From Flavobacteriales bacterium (GTDB lineage Bacteria; Bacteroidota; Bacteroidia; DT-38): DNA of 35,241 bases. The DNA is taken from the NCBI GenBank assembly GCA_013214205.1, contig JABSPQ010000007.1, positions 1 through 35,241 of the forward strand, written 5' to 3'. The notes under the pieces are model-generated. The model was not told where the DNA came from. It saw only the letters and a list, made by a program, of their open reading frames with translations, and ran no database searches. The position numbers were made by a program, and so were the translations under genes. Below, in pieces: positions 25,955 to 34,956 of the stretch; the stretch's first letter is position 1; each line of letters begins with the position of its first letter.

Positions 25955-27820
25955 ATGAATTACCTATCAGTAGAAAATCTGTCGAAGTCTTATGGAATTA
26001 AGGAATTGTTCCAAAGCATCTCTTTTGGACTAAATAGAGGAGATAAAGTTGGTTTAATCGCAAAAAACGGAACGGGAAAGTCGACCTTGCTGCGAGTTTT
26101 AGCAGGAGAAGAAGAACCTGATTCGGGTAAAGTAATTTATCGGAACGATATTACCGTTGGCTTTTTATCGCAAAACGAAGAGTTTGATAAGACTAAAACG
26201 GTTGAAGAAGTAATTTACGATGGCGATAATCCAATATTTCAAGCCATAAAAAAATACAACCATTGTGTAGACAATAACATTGAAGGCAAGGAAATGGAGA
26301 TTGCCTTTGAAGCGATGTCGGATCATAACGCATGGGAAACAGAGCAGGGCTTAAGCCAAATTCTATCGGAACTAAAAGTTAATATCCCTGAGCAAAAGAT
26401 TAGCAGTTTATCTGGTGGGCAAATTAAACGGCTTTCATTAGCACGTGTATTGGTTGCTAACCCTGACATTATGATTTTGGATGAGCCTACCAATCATCTG
26501 GACTTAGACATGATTGAATGGCTGGAGGCATATCTTTCTAAGAATGCTTCTACTGTTTTAATGGTAACTCACGATAGATATTTCTTAGAAACGGTTTGTA
26601 ATAATATCGTAGAGCTCGATCAAGGTACGATGTTCAAGTATACTGGGAATTACAGTTACTATCTAGAGAAAAAATCCGATCGAGAGGAATTAGAACAAAC
26701 CAATATTACCAAGGCGAAGAATTTAATGCGTACCGAGCTAGAGTGGATGCGCAGGATGCCTAAGGCACGTACTACGAAGTCGAAATCGAGGCAAGGTGCA
26801 TTTTACGAATTAGAAGGGAGAGCTACCAAACGAATTAATAAAGACGAGCTTACCTTAGAGGTAAACATGGAACGATTGGGTTCTAAAACAGTGGAGTTTC
26901 ACAAAGCGAGTAAGTCGTTTGGAGACCTACAGGTGTTGGATAATTTTAGCTACAACTTTCAACGTTTAGAAAAACTTGGAATAGTTGGGAAAAACGGAAC
27001 TGGTAAGTCTACTTTTTTAAACATGCTAACCGCTGATTTAATGCCCGATAAAGGCAAAGTAACAGTTGGCGAAACTGTTAAGTTTGGTTATTACAAACAA
27101 GACGGCATGAAGCTAAAGGACGACAAGCGTGTAATTGAGGTAATCAAGGATATTTCTGAATCTATACCTATTGTTGGTGGAAGGCGTTTGAGCGCTAGTC
27201 AGTTTTTAGAACGGTTTCTATTCCCTACCAATATGCACTGGCAAATGGTGAGTACGCTGAGTGGAGGGGAAAAACGTCGACTTTATTTGTGTACGGTATT
27301 GATGGAGAATCCTAATTTCTTAATTCTAGATGAGCCTACTAATGACTTGGATATTTTTACAATGAATGTGTTGGAGGAATATCTAGAAAATTTCAAAGGT
27401 TGTCTTATTGTTGTTACTCACGATAGGTACTTTATGGACAAAATTGTTGGTCACCTCTTTGTTTTTCAGGAAGGTGGAAAAATAAAGGACATTCTGGGTA
27501 ATTACACCAAATGGAGAGAGAAAGAGAAAGAAGCTGAGCTGAATAAAGAAACGGTTGTTGCTAAAACAATCCAAGCTAAAACGATTGACAAGCCAGTTAA
27601 AGAAAAAACCAAATTGTCGTTTAAAGAAAAAGCAGAAATAGAGCAATTAGAAATTGACATGCCTTTTTTAGAGACGGAAAAAGCAAAACTTGAGGCAGAG
27701 TTAGCCATTGGCGCATTAGACACTCAGGGTGTAATGGGGGTATCTGGCAAACTTAGCGATGTGCTTTCTGCCCTTGAAACTAAAACGGATCGCTGGTTAG
27801 AGCTCTCCGAATATTCCTAA
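25955..27820 (+). CDS. uup: ABC-F family ATPase, Uup-like
   Basis: The product has 621 residues and two ABC cassettes with no membrane domain. Cassette 1 has Walker A AKNGTGKST (36-44), signature LSGGQIKRLSLAR and Walker B IMILDEPTNHLD. Cassette 2 has GKNGTGKSTF (about 343), LSGGEKRRLYL and LILDEPTNDLD. The first Walker A starts with Ala in place of Gly, which is common in Bacteroidota ABC-F proteins. A linker of Lys/Arg-rich helices lies between them (RTELEWMRRMPKARTTKSKS). The C-terminal ~90 residues form a coiled coil (KEKAEIEQLEIDMPFLETEK), the Uup-type tail that binds nucleic acid. ABC-F proteins act on the ribosome or on branched DNA. It stands alone, and its stop codon overlaps that of the metallophosphoesterase gene. 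Confidence 0.93.
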   Translation: MNYLSVENLSKSYGIKELFQSISFGLNRGDKVGLIAKNGTGKSTLLRVLAGEEEPDSGKVIYRNDITVGFLSQNEEFDKTKTVEEVIYDGDNPIFQAIKKYNHCVDNNIEGKEMEIAFEAMSDHNAWETEQGLSQILSELKVNIPEQKISSLSGGQIKRLSLARVLVANPDIMILDEPTNHLDLDMIEWLEAYLSKNASTVLMVTHDRYFLETVCNNIVELDQGTMFKYTGNYSYYLEKKSDREELEQTNITKAKNLMRTELEWMRRMPKARTTKSKSRQGAFYELEGRATKRINKDELTLEVNMERLGSKTVEFHKASKSFGDLQVLDNFSYNFQRLEKLGIVGKNGTGKSTFLNMLTADLMPDKGKVTVGETVKFGYYKQDGMKLKDDKRVIEVIKDISESIPIVGGRRLSASQFLERFLFPTNMHWQMVSTLSGGEKRRLYLCTVLMENPNFLILDEPTNDLDIFTMNVLEEYLENFKGCLIVVTHDRYFMDKIVGHLFVFQEGGKIKDILGNYTKWREKEKEAELNKETVVAKTIQAKTIDKPVKEKTKLSFKEKAEIEQLEIDMPFLETEKAKLEAELAIGALDTQGVMGVSGKLSDVLSALETKTDRWLELSEYS

Positions 27821-28980
27821 TTTGTTTTTTTAACTGCTGTTGTATCGAGCACAACGGTTTTTGAAGTATCGGTGCAATCTGTACCTAAATACGGATTTGC
27901 ATTTGCTGTTCGGGTAAGTGTTGTGCTGTCTCTAAGCGTAAATAGATTGTTAGGAACGCCTGCATAGTAGGGGTTTCCAATATCAAAGCCTTCCGAAATC
28001 AGCTTCACATCACCATTGCTTAAAATATGAATGGTAGAGTAACCGAAGAACGTTGCTTGTCCTTTAGAACCTCCGTTACCAGCAATAATTTGATAAGTTC
28101 CTTTGCCTCCTGGCTGCGATCTTAAATATTCGTGACGGTGAGCCGAAAGCATTGCTACAGCACCTGCTTTGTCGATTGCCGGCCAAAGCTTTGGTCCCTC
28201 AGGAAAGCCTGCATGACCTGTGAAGCCTTTACAGTTAATATAGTAAGGCTTATGTCCCATTACAAAAATATGATCTACGCCGGGCTGTGTAGAGTAATGT
28301 TGAACCTTTTTAATAATCCAATCGGTAGGGATTTGGCCTTCGAGACCCAATGGGTTTAGTTTAGTCCCTTCGTTGTAAGTGTCCGTATTCATCATAACAA
28401 ACGCGACGTTGTTTCTAACAAACGAGAATGTCATTTGATTAACAACACTGTCGGCACCGGTTACATGCTTTCTATCGTCTGGCATGTATTTACTCATGTG
28501 CTTAATCCAAGTTTCTGTGGCGCCTTTTAGAGGGTACTCACCATGGTTTTCGGTGTCGAAATATAGTATCTCGTGGTTTCCGGGTATAGCTACCATCTCA
28601 ATACCCGCCTTAGCCATTTTACTAAAAGCAGGATCGTTGTATTGCTCAACCCAAGCAATTAATTGTGTGTCTAAAGCAATGCTGTCGTTTTCCGCCATCA
28701 CCATGTCGCCCAAGAAAAAGAACAAATCTGGTTTGTGAGATTCTCCTCCAATCTTATTGAAAATTCTTTTAAGTGCAGTTACGTTAGCTGTTGTTGAGTT
28801 GGTTGCCGCAGGTAGTTTTTGGTCGCTATAAGAAACCCGATTACAACCCAAAAATGTGAATGTAAAGAGGGTGTCAATCTTTTCTGTTTCGGTAGTTGGT
28901 TCTGAATTTTCGCCTGAATGTGAACAGTTGCTTAACGAAAATGCTAAAACAATTAATAGGAGGTAGGTAGAGATTTTCAT
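27817..28980 (-). CDS. Metallophosphoesterase lipoprotein
   Basis: The product has 387 residues. The N-terminus MKISTYLLLIVLAFSLSNC is a lipoprotein signal with lipobox Cys. Calcineurin-like motifs follow: FTFLGCNRVS (in place of the usual D-x-H), FFLGDMV, AIPGNHE, VMGHKP and LSAHRHEY. The GNHE block is intact. The first motif lacks an obvious D-x-H, and the GHxH block reads SAHRHE, so one metal site may be altered. It is exported, so it probably removes phosphate from nucleotides or lipids at the envelope. Its partners are unknown. A 107-bp gap separates it from the EamA gene upstream. Confidence 0.85.
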   Translation of the reverse strand: MKISTYLLLIVLAFSLSNCSHSGENSEPTTETEKIDTLFTFTFLGCNRVSYSDQKLPAATNSTTANVTALKRIFNKIGGESHKPDLFFFLGDMVMAENDSIALDTQLIAWVEQYNDPAFSKMAKAGIEMVAIPGNHEILYFDTENHGEYPLKGATETWIKHMSKYMPDDRKHVTGADSVVNQMTFSFVRNNVAFVMMNTDTYNEGTKLNPLGLEGQIPTDWIIKKVQHYSTQPGVDHIFVMGHKPYYINCKGFTGHAGFPEGPKLWPAIDKAGAVAMLSAHRHEYLRSQPGGKGTYQIIAGNGGSKGQATFFGYSTIHILSNGDVKLISEGFDIGNPYYAGVPNNLFTLRDSTTLTRTANANPYLGTDCTDTSKTVVLDTTAVKKTN

Positions 28981-29087
28981 TGGGTTTGAATCGGTTAGAT
29001 TGTTTGCTTGTTTTTTCTGGCGTGAATTTAGAAAATCAATTCAGTGATTGTGTGATAATTGTAATTATTCCTAGGTAATGTTTACCG

Positions 29088-29948
29088 TTACTCCGATGCC
29101 TTGCTTTGTACAGATGCATAACCTGCCACAAGGATAATAATTACACCTCCCAAAATTGTTCTTAAACTGGGTACTTCGTTAATAAGAAAAACGGCGAACA
29201 GAATTCCATATACTGGCTCTAAACTAGCAATTATACTGGCTTTTTGAGCATCAATGTTGGCGAGGCCCTTAATGAAAAATGTATGAGCTAGAGCGGTAAA
29301 AACAATTCCGAGTAAAATCAAATACAGCATGTCGGATTGCTGAATACTTGGGTTTAATATGAACAGAAACGGAATGAGAACAACAGTCGCCCAGAAATCC
29401 TGATAAAAAGTAATGACTAAACTAGAATAACTTTTAGCATATTTTTTGTTCAAAAGCATGAGGATAGAAAAACTTAAACCCGATGATACACCCCATAATG
29501 CCCCTTGTGTTGTGTTGGAATCAATCTCGAAACTTGGAATAACTAATGCAACACCTAACATGGTAATAAAGGCCAGTATTACATTCGCCAGCTTTAATGT
29601 TTTCTTGAAAAAGATGGGTTCGAGAAATGTAGTGAACATTGGAAATATGGAATATGTTAAGATCCCAATAGTGACGGTAGACATTTGTATGGATTTAAAG
29701 AAGGTGATCCAATGCACTGCCAAAATTATTCCGCTTAGGGCTAAAATGAAATAATCCTTCTTTCGATTCAGCTTAATGCTCTCTTTAAAGATGGATAGGA
29801 GGGCTGCTAAGAAAATAGTCGCAAAACCAACCCTTCCTAAAACAATAATGATGGGGTTTAGATCGAGTAGTTTTCCAAATATGCCTGATAGCCCGAAAAG
29901 GAAAACGGAGACGTGAATGAGGATTAAACTCTTTGTTTTGTCATTCAT
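29088..29948 (-). CDS. EamA/DMT-family transporter
   Basis: The 286-residue protein has about ten membrane helices in two EamA repeats: the first with LFGLSGIFGKLLDLNP at the start, the second with ALWGVSSGLSFSILMLLNKK in the middle, and a C-terminal ASIIASLEPVYGILFAVFLINE that carries the usual EP motif. Drug/metabolite transporters of this type mostly export amino acids or other small metabolites by proton exchange. The substrate is unknown. Its ATG overlaps the end of the barrel-like protein gene by 8 bp, so translation is probably coupled. Confidence 0.9.
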   Translation of the reverse strand: MNDKTKSLILIHVSVFLFGLSGIFGKLLDLNPIIIVLGRVGFATIFLAALLSIFKESIKLNRKKDYFILALSGIILAVHWITFFKSIQMSTVTIGILTYSIFPMFTTFLEPIFFKKTLKLANVILAFITMLGVALVIPSFEIDSNTTQGALWGVSSGLSFSILMLLNKKYAKSYSSLVITFYQDFWATVVLIPFLFILNPSIQQSDMLYLILLGIVFTALAHTFFIKGLANIDAQKASIIASLEPVYGILFAVFLINEVPSLRTILGGVIIILVAGYASVQSKASE

Positions 29949-30615
29949 TTTTAATCATGTAAAACAAGTTTAGTTTAAGAAATGGCAGCACATACTGTTC
30001 TTTCACATCATACAATTTCTCATAAATTCCTGTATCGTAAACAATTTTATCATTTCGGTCGAATCTTTTGGCCATGTTAGCACTAAAGTCAATTCCGAAT
30101 GTTCGGTTTAAATTAAAATAACGTTTAACACCAATCCCTAAACCAAACTCCGTGAAGACGCCTTCGGCTGTAGAGTTAATGAAATCGAGATTTATTGAAC
30201 TCGTATCATTTTCATATTCGGTATACCACATTACATATTTACCTGTTCTGCAATACGAATTTAGGTACCAAGTATTTTCACTTTTTGTCTCAATTAGTTT
30301 TAGTTTGTAATCCACATATAAGTACGTTCTTTTCTCAATTTTATCATAAAGTTTGTAAGGATCTGGGTCGTCTGTTTGGGATCTCGACCTCCAAAAGCTA
30401 ATGTCGACACCTAAGCTGTGCTTGTTCTTGTAAAATACTTCTGTACCAATTGTGGCGGTTCTAAAAAAGTAATCTTCAATAAAGAAAAAGGCGAATGCTT
30501 TACCTCTAATGGAAATGGTAATATAACTTTTGGTACTGTCGTTTTGAGAAAAGCCTTGAAACGAACAAAGGAGCAATACAATAAATGTGAAAGCGTATTT
30601 TATTAAATGCTTCAT
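29941..30615 (-). CDS. Secreted protein, probable outer-membrane beta-barrel
   Basis: The product has 224 residues. A signal peptide (MKHLIKYAFTFIVLLLCSFQGFSQ) is followed by alternating hydrophobic/polar strands, with aromatic residues at strand ends (YITISIRGKAF, TIGTEVFYKNKHSLGVDISF, RTYLYVDYKLKL, AEGVFTEFGLGIGVKRYF, LPFLKLNLFYMI). This looks like an 8-strand barrel such as DUF3575-like proteins, but no specific family is certain. It ends with KNE and overlaps the EamA start by 8 bp. It begins 8 bp after the GT-C glycosyltransferase stop, so three genes are probably co-transcribed. Confidence 0.75.
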   Translation of the reverse strand: MKHLIKYAFTFIVLLLCSFQGFSQNDSTKSYITISIRGKAFAFFFIEDYFFRTATIGTEVFYKNKHSLGVDISFWRSRSQTDDPDPYKLYDKIEKRTYLYVDYKLKLIETKSENTWYLNSYCRTGKYVMWYTEYENDTSSINLDFINSTAEGVFTEFGLGIGVKRYFNLNRTFGIDFSANMAKRFDRNDKIVYDTGIYEKLYDVKEQYVLPFLKLNLFYMIKNE

Positions 30616-30623
30616 GAATTGAT

Positions 30624-32450
30624 TTAATCCATTAGAATTTCTCTCAATTCAATTTCACCGGACCCTAGCTCGAAAGAATGTTTTCTGAAAGACCAAACAT
30701 AAAATTTAAAGCTTTGGGTTTCTTTCGGAATGTGATGAATGTATGTGCTGTATTTGAAGTCGCCATCCCATTCTTTCTTGGTCCATGCTAAAGGGAAATA
30801 GGTATTCTGAATGGGTTTTTTATCAGCGTTAAGCATTTCAACAACGATGCGGCCTTTGTAGGGTTTGTATTTAGAATGAATCTTTAAATTGTAGTTGATT
30901 CTAATTGCTTTTTCCTTTAGCGAATCGGGTACATTAATGATATAGATTGGGTAAACCGATTTGAATACTTCTCCATTAGAAGGCTTAATAGGAATGGTAA
31001 CCCATTTTCTAGTACTCAGTTGTTGCTTTCTTTTGATTAAAGAATAATTGGTGATTTCGTCGTGGTCTATCACATCGTATTTATCTGTAAACAAACTACT
31101 CACAGTGGTATCCACAATTTGAAAATCAGCAATTTGACCGGGGTAATCCTTTGTGGAAATATAATTGAGGTGGCCACCTGCGCGATAATTGTAATAAGCG
31201 TATACAAAATGTCGCATGTGATAACCTGCTACCAGCGGACTATATTCGTTTTCGTTGGCATCATTCAGAATAGAATCGATGTACCTTGGCGGAATTCTTT
31301 GAGTTAAAAACACGCTATGCGTTTGGTAAGTTGTATTGATAAATGCCCAACCTCGTACAGGAATCAAAAGTAGAGACAACGATGCATATACAAGATATTT
31401 TTTGATTGATATAGACGAAACCTCGTCAACCGAAAAGCAAATACTCCCAACAAGAAAAGGGATTAAGAACATTACTGCCCTGTCTTCTGCATAATTTACA
31501 CCGAAGAGTTTATTGGATAATATAATGCCGATGATGTTTCCCCAAAGTAAATAGCTGTAAAGCCGAGTAGGCAGAATAAAGGAGATTAAAGCGTAATTCC
31601 TTTTTATTGAAAAGGCGATGGCAATTAAACTTACTACTGCCAAAAAGATAGCCAAGGCAGCCCATATCATGCTGTATTGTCCGTTAACACAATCGATGAG
31701 GGATGTAACGCAATACTTCCAAAAACCTTCTTGTCCGCCCATGTAAAACCTATCGCGATCTTTTAAATCGAATATGTATGCGACAACTCTTGACAAGAAA
31801 TAAAACGAGATGAAATAGATGAGTACATGAGCCAGGGGCTGGGTTCCTTTGGAGGTGATTGAGCCCTTTAAGGTCGACATCATCATAAAGCCGATTAAAA
31901 TTAAACCAGCGTGCAACAACGACATGTTGGCCGATATTGCCAATGAAATCATGATGATAGAAAGTCCTAAATCATAGGCATTGTTACGTTTGGTGAGTTG
32001 CATTGCGTAATAAATCGCTCCTGCTAAAAAGCACAGCGACATTCCATATCCTCTGGTATAGGCAAAATGTTCTACTAAATAGTGGGTGCAAAACATGCTG
32101 CCAACGTAGATCCACCGAAGCAAATTGTGCTTTAACTTTTCACCGATTTTAAAATGATAATAGAAGTAAATAGGGGCAATTAATAAGCTGGGAAGTCGGA
32201 GGGAAATTTCTGAATTTCCAAAGATACGGTCGCAAAAATAGCTGAGATAACTATTAAGCAAATGATTGTTGGCATCCCAAGGTGCGCCGTCGTATGGGTT
32301 TAAAGTACCTGCATGGATGTAATGAAAATACGTTGCTACTTCGTCGTGCGACAGTGGTACGAATATACCTCTAACCCATAGATAGATCCAAATTATCGCG
32401 AATAGAAACAGGGCAATTCGTTTTTCTGTGAACTTGAAATTGTTAATCAT
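30624..32450 (-). CDS. GT-C fold membrane glycosyltransferase (GT39-like)
   Basis: The product has 608 residues, starting MINNFKFTEKRIALFLF at 32450. About eleven membrane helices cover residues 10-400. The first loop contains FVPLSHDEVATYFHY, the acidic catalytic motif of GT-C enzymes of the GT39/ArnT type, which use polyprenyl-phosphate sugars. After the last helix (RGWAFINTTYQTHS) a soluble periplasmic region of about 200 residues follows, ending in a beta-rich domain (KAIRINYNLKIHS...GRIVVEML). The longer ATG at 32498 lies in the -7 box of a well-formed promoter (32496-32525), so it cannot be the start. The substrate is unknown. It heads a transcript with the barrel-like protein and the EamA transporter. 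Confidence 0.82.
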   Translation of the reverse strand: MINNFKFTEKRIALFLFAIIWIYLWVRGIFVPLSHDEVATYFHYIHAGTLNPYDGAPWDANNHLLNSYLSYFCDRIFGNSEISLRLPSLLIAPIYFYYHFKIGEKLKHNLLRWIYVGSMFCTHYLVEHFAYTRGYGMSLCFLAGAIYYAMQLTKRNNAYDLGLSIIMISLAISANMSLLHAGLILIGFMMMSTLKGSITSKGTQPLAHVLIYFISFYFLSRVVAYIFDLKDRDRFYMGGQEGFWKYCVTSLIDCVNGQYSMIWAALAIFLAVVSLIAIAFSIKRNYALISFILPTRLYSYLLWGNIIGIILSNKLFGVNYAEDRAVMFLIPFLVGSICFSVDEVSSISIKKYLVYASLSLLLIPVRGWAFINTTYQTHSVFLTQRIPPRYIDSILNDANENEYSPLVAGYHMRHFVYAYYNYRAGGHLNYISTKDYPGQIADFQIVDTTVSSLFTDKYDVIDHDEITNYSLIKRKQQLSTRKWVTIPIKPSNGEVFKSVYPIYIINVPDSLKEKAIRINYNLKIHSKYKPYKGRIVVEMLNADKKPIQNTYFPLAWTKKEWDGDFKYSTYIHHIPKETQSFKFYVWSFRKHSFELGSGEIELREILMD

Positions 32451-32495
32451 GGATCGGCTAAGTCTGGATATTCGAGTGCTTGTTAGGCAACAGAT

Positions 32496-32525
32496 CAAAG
32501 TTAATTAATTCTTTTTTGTTTCAAA
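32496..32525 (-). promoter_or_regulatory. Promoter of the GT-C glycosyltransferase operon
   Basis: On the minus strand TTTG (32525-32522), 18 bp, then TAACTTTG (32503-32496) match the Bacteroidota -33/-7 consensus. Transcription would begin near 32490, about 40 bp before the chosen ATG. Confidence 0.75.
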
Positions 32526-32580
32526 TTGAATGCAAATGAGCTTTTGTACATGACAGTATAAAATAGGAGCGTAGTTCACC

Positions 32581-33189
32581 TTAATTTGTAATTCCGTAAT
32601 CAATAACTTCTTGGTCTGTCATGTAATGAATGTCTTTCGGAGTGGCCGTATTTATTGTGAAAAAGTAAAACGACTTCGCATCTTGAGCAGAAAACCCACA
32701 TGCGATGTAGAAATCGATGTAGGGCTGCTGTTCTCTGTGGTCTGCTGCAAAATCCGCAGCCGACGTATTGCCTTCGCTCCAAGCATGCACACCAATTTTA
32801 CTCCCATCTTCTTTTGTTCTTTTTTTTCCAACGAGGTATAAATCTGTAGCTCCGGATTCTACGATACTGTTTTCTGAAAGATGTGTATTGATGTTGTGCT
32901 TAATTAGTAATACTCCGCACCTGTGTAGGGCTGCATCATCTCTCGAGCCCGGACAATCTCCGAAAGTCATTAAGCTAATGTTGGGATAGATTTTTAGTAG
33001 TTTCTCCAGTTGAAGATCTATCCGACTTCCCATATCGCCATTTAGAAATATTGTTGTGTCGTTTTTAATGTAAAATGGGCCGCTTCTGGCTTCAAAACCA
33101 TGTTTAGTACAGCTGGTGGTAAATACGATTAACCCAAGAATAAAGAATGTTAAAATTGAAAATCGGGGTTTTTGATTTGCTGAATTCAT
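32581..33189 (-). CDS. Lipoprotein with a possible ClpP-like (COG3904-type) fold
   Basis: The product has 202 residues from ATG 33189, giving a signal that ends FILGLIVFTTSC, a lipobox with Cys at residue 27. A longer frame to 33303 would overlap the upstream gene and is not needed. The body resembles exported ClpP/crotonase-like proteins: IFLNGDMGSRIDLQLEKLL, ISLMTFGDCPG, an ESGATDLYLVG stretch with a possible nucleophile Ser112, and KIGVHAWSEG with a possible catalytic His135. The C-terminal ends AKSFYFFTINTATPKDIHYM. I am not sure of the family, so the peptidase idea is tentative. It starts 5 bp after the stop of the small membrane-anchored protein, so the two are one transcript. Confidence 0.7.
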   Translation of the reverse strand: MNSANQKPRFSILTFFILGLIVFTTSCTKHGFEARSGPFYIKNDTTIFLNGDMGSRIDLQLEKLLKIYPNISLMTFGDCPGSRDDAALHRCGVLLIKHNINTHLSENSIVESGATDLYLVGKKRTKEDGSKIGVHAWSEGNTSAADFAADHREQQPYIDFYIACGFSAQDAKSFYFFTINTATPKDIHYMTDQEVIDYGITN

Positions 33190-33194
33190 TACAT

Positions 33195-33851
33195 CTATTG
33201 ACGACTTTTCCATAAGATGGAAGTCCTCCCCGACACACGGATTTTTCCTGCGCTCAATTTTCTTATGTAGATGTAGCATACTAGTAGGATAAGGAAAAGA
33301 CAACCAATAAAGATGGGCAATGTACTGTCGGCTTTATTCTCTTTTGGCTTTAAATATTCTGCCGCACTCAATTTTCCATCGCATAGCTTTGCGATAATAT
33401 TTAGAGCTGATCCTATCTTCTTATGGATCACACCATTTTTTGATAATGGAACTAGCTTTAATGCAATTTTATCCGAAACCTTAATTGGAATTTTTTCAAT
33501 CCAATTACTGCCCACCACAATGCTTGGAATTGAGAAATCATACTCTTCGTAGATAGAAATTGTAATGCTGTTGTTAGTTTCTGATTCGTCGATTGTTGGA
33601 TCACTAACTTGGAAAAGGTGAATTCTCGTATGATCATTAAGTTCGAACTGATTTGCTGTGATTAATCGAATGAGAAAATCATTTTCCTTGTTGTTCTTAA
33701 TTAAGATTTCGTTTAGCTTTTCATAGTCAGCTTCTAGTAATATTTCTAAAGAGTCGATGATGTAATTGGACGAGTTACTCGCTGAATCAACTCCCCAAGA
33801 GCATATTAAAAGCCAACTGAAAAAGATTGAAACGAAAAAGGTTTTACTCAT
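33195..33851 (-). CDS. Membrane-anchored exported protein of unknown function
   Basis: The product has 218 residues. An N-terminal signal peptide (MSKTFFVSIFFSWLLICSW) and a single C-terminal membrane helix (LPIFIGCLFLILLVCYIYI at about 178-196), then a short basic tail (RKLSAGKIRVSGRTS), make a type I topology with a periplasmic domain of about 150 residues. That domain is rich in Ile, Asn and Asp, with no motif I recognise. It directly precedes the lipoprotein gene, and they may act together at the inner membrane. The region upstream (33852-33989) shows no clear promoter before the IS982 relic begins. Confidence 0.72.
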   Translation of the reverse strand: MSKTFFVSIFFSWLLICSWGVDSASNSSNYIIDSLEILLEADYEKLNEILIKNNKENDFLIRLITANQFELNDHTRIHLFQVSDPTIDESETNNSITISIYEEYDFSIPSIVVGSNWIEKIPIKVSDKIALKLVPLSKNGVIHKKIGSALNIIAKLCDGKLSAAEYLKPKENKADSTLPIFIGCLFLILLVCYIYIRKLSAGKIRVSGRTSILWKSRQ

Positions 33852-33989
33852 GACTTATGTTTGGTTATTGATTTCATTTGATATTATCAAAGCGACATGT
33901 TTACTTGGTATTCAGCCAATCATTTAGGTTTTACATGACTTTATCATGAGGGATAGTGTTTCCGATTTTAATATGGCGAAGTTTATTAA

Positions 33990-34007
33990 TAACCTGAGTT
34001 CGATTCT
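33990..34007 (+). repeat. IS982 relic, left terminal inverted repeat
   Basis: TAACCTGAGTTCGATTCT. It overlaps the last codon and stop of the transposase remnant. It is the exact reverse complement of 34919-34936. Confidence 0.88.
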
Positions 34008-34803
34008 AAAAAACAGATAATTGTGTAGATTCTACAGGTTGATATTTAATTGCGGTTTTTTTAGGAAAAAACGAATATGCTATCAATGCAGAAATAGTAT
34101 TTGATATGAATCCTTAAAAGGATCTATGCCTTGAGTGCTCGGTCTGACATATGTTCTTTAATTCTTTGTTAATAGCATTAGTTACAGACTGTTAATGTAA
34201 TAATATTTATCCTTTAGCTCCATCAGAACATTCTTCATATTGTTTTTTATCGATGTGACTAAGTGTAATCCATCAAGGAATAAAATTTCGGTTAATTCTC
34301 TACCAACATAACCTTTGTCCGCATAAAGTTTGCCTTTTATTTTGTCTATAAATTTCTGATTTTTAAAGGGTTCCCGATCATCCACGTTGGCTTGAGTAAT
34401 CACAAAATTAAGCACCTATCCTTTATCATTTATAATCAAATGAAGTTTAAAACCAGAAACCCAAGCCATGATGGATTTTCCTGTGGTGGCAATCCCTGCA
34501 CACTTTATTGCATTTAATTCGTTTATTCTTACAGGCTCTGATGGGAGTGGAGTTTATAAATGAAATTCCTGTACAAGCACCCAAACAACATGTTTTGAGA
34601 AACAAAGTTATAGGCATGTTCACCTTTCTTAATCCACCCAGATGAAAAAAAATTAGAATAGTTATAACCTCACTATCGGTCATTTTGGGAGTTCTCTTTG
34701 GTTTATTCCCGATCAGATAGTGCTAAAAATTAATGGTAAATTTCTGACAAAATTCGTCAGTTAAATAGAATATCTCTGGAGTTTTATCTTTAGTGATTTG
34801 CAT
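34006..34803 (-). pseudogene. IS982-family transposase, wrecked by stops, a deletion and frameshifts
   Basis: The remnant begins at ATG 34803 (MQITKDKTPEIFYLTDEF) and meets TAG at codon 27 (34723-34725). It continues in frame through RTPKMTDSEVITILIFFHLGG, then loses about 30-40 residues before CTGISFINSTPIRACKNKRI. A frameshift near 34500 moves to AGIATTGKSIMAWVSGFKLH, then TAG (34416-34418), then VLNFVITQANVDDREPF and GKLYADKGYVGRE. A second frameshift near 34190 gives ELKNICQTEHSRHRSF, then TAA (34114-34116), then ALIAYSFFPKK, and an end at TAG 34006-34008. The DSTP, DDRE-like and HSRHRS blocks are the IS982 signatures. It cannot make an active enzyme. Confidence 0.88.
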
Positions 34804-34918
34804 GATAAGTAGTTGTATGTTGATGTATTAGGGGTTATTGAGATCGCTGTTTATCGGCAAATCTACTATTATAGATCACCTAAGTTTTCAACATAAACAC
34901 CTGAATATATTCTGATTA

Positions 34919-34936
34919 AGAATCGAACTCAGGTTA
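34919..34936 (-). repeat. IS982 relic, right terminal inverted repeat
   Basis: AGAATCGAACTCAGGTTA, the exact reverse complement of 33990-34007. It lies 116 bp upstream of the transposase start. Confidence 0.88.
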
Positions 34937-34956
34937 ATAATTTGACTGCATAATAA

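Larger units (their letters stand above)
33990..34936 (-). mobile_element. Decayed IS982-family insertion sequence
   Basis: The element is 947 bp with perfect 18-bp inverted ends (TAACCTGAGTTCGATTCT). It contains one transposase remnant on the minus strand. The size is just under that of intact IS982 elements, in agreement with an internal deletion in the transposase. The flanks share only AAT next to the ends, so a target duplication is not convincing. It inserts close to a group II intron tail. Confidence 0.85.

Noticed and set aside
32450-32498. Longer start of the glycosyltransferase at 32498.
   Set aside because: This ATG lies in the -7 box of a promoter that fits the consensus; the extra residues MICCLTSTRISRLSRS are unlike the family.
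33852-33989. Left flank of the IS982 relic as possible rest of the group II intron.
   Set aside because: No GTGCG-type 5' end, no reverse-transcriptase residues and no intron helices could be found; it looks like the upstream region of the anchored protein gene.
33987-34939. Target-site duplication of the IS982 relic.
   Set aside because: Only AAT is shared by the flanks, too short in AT-rich DNA.
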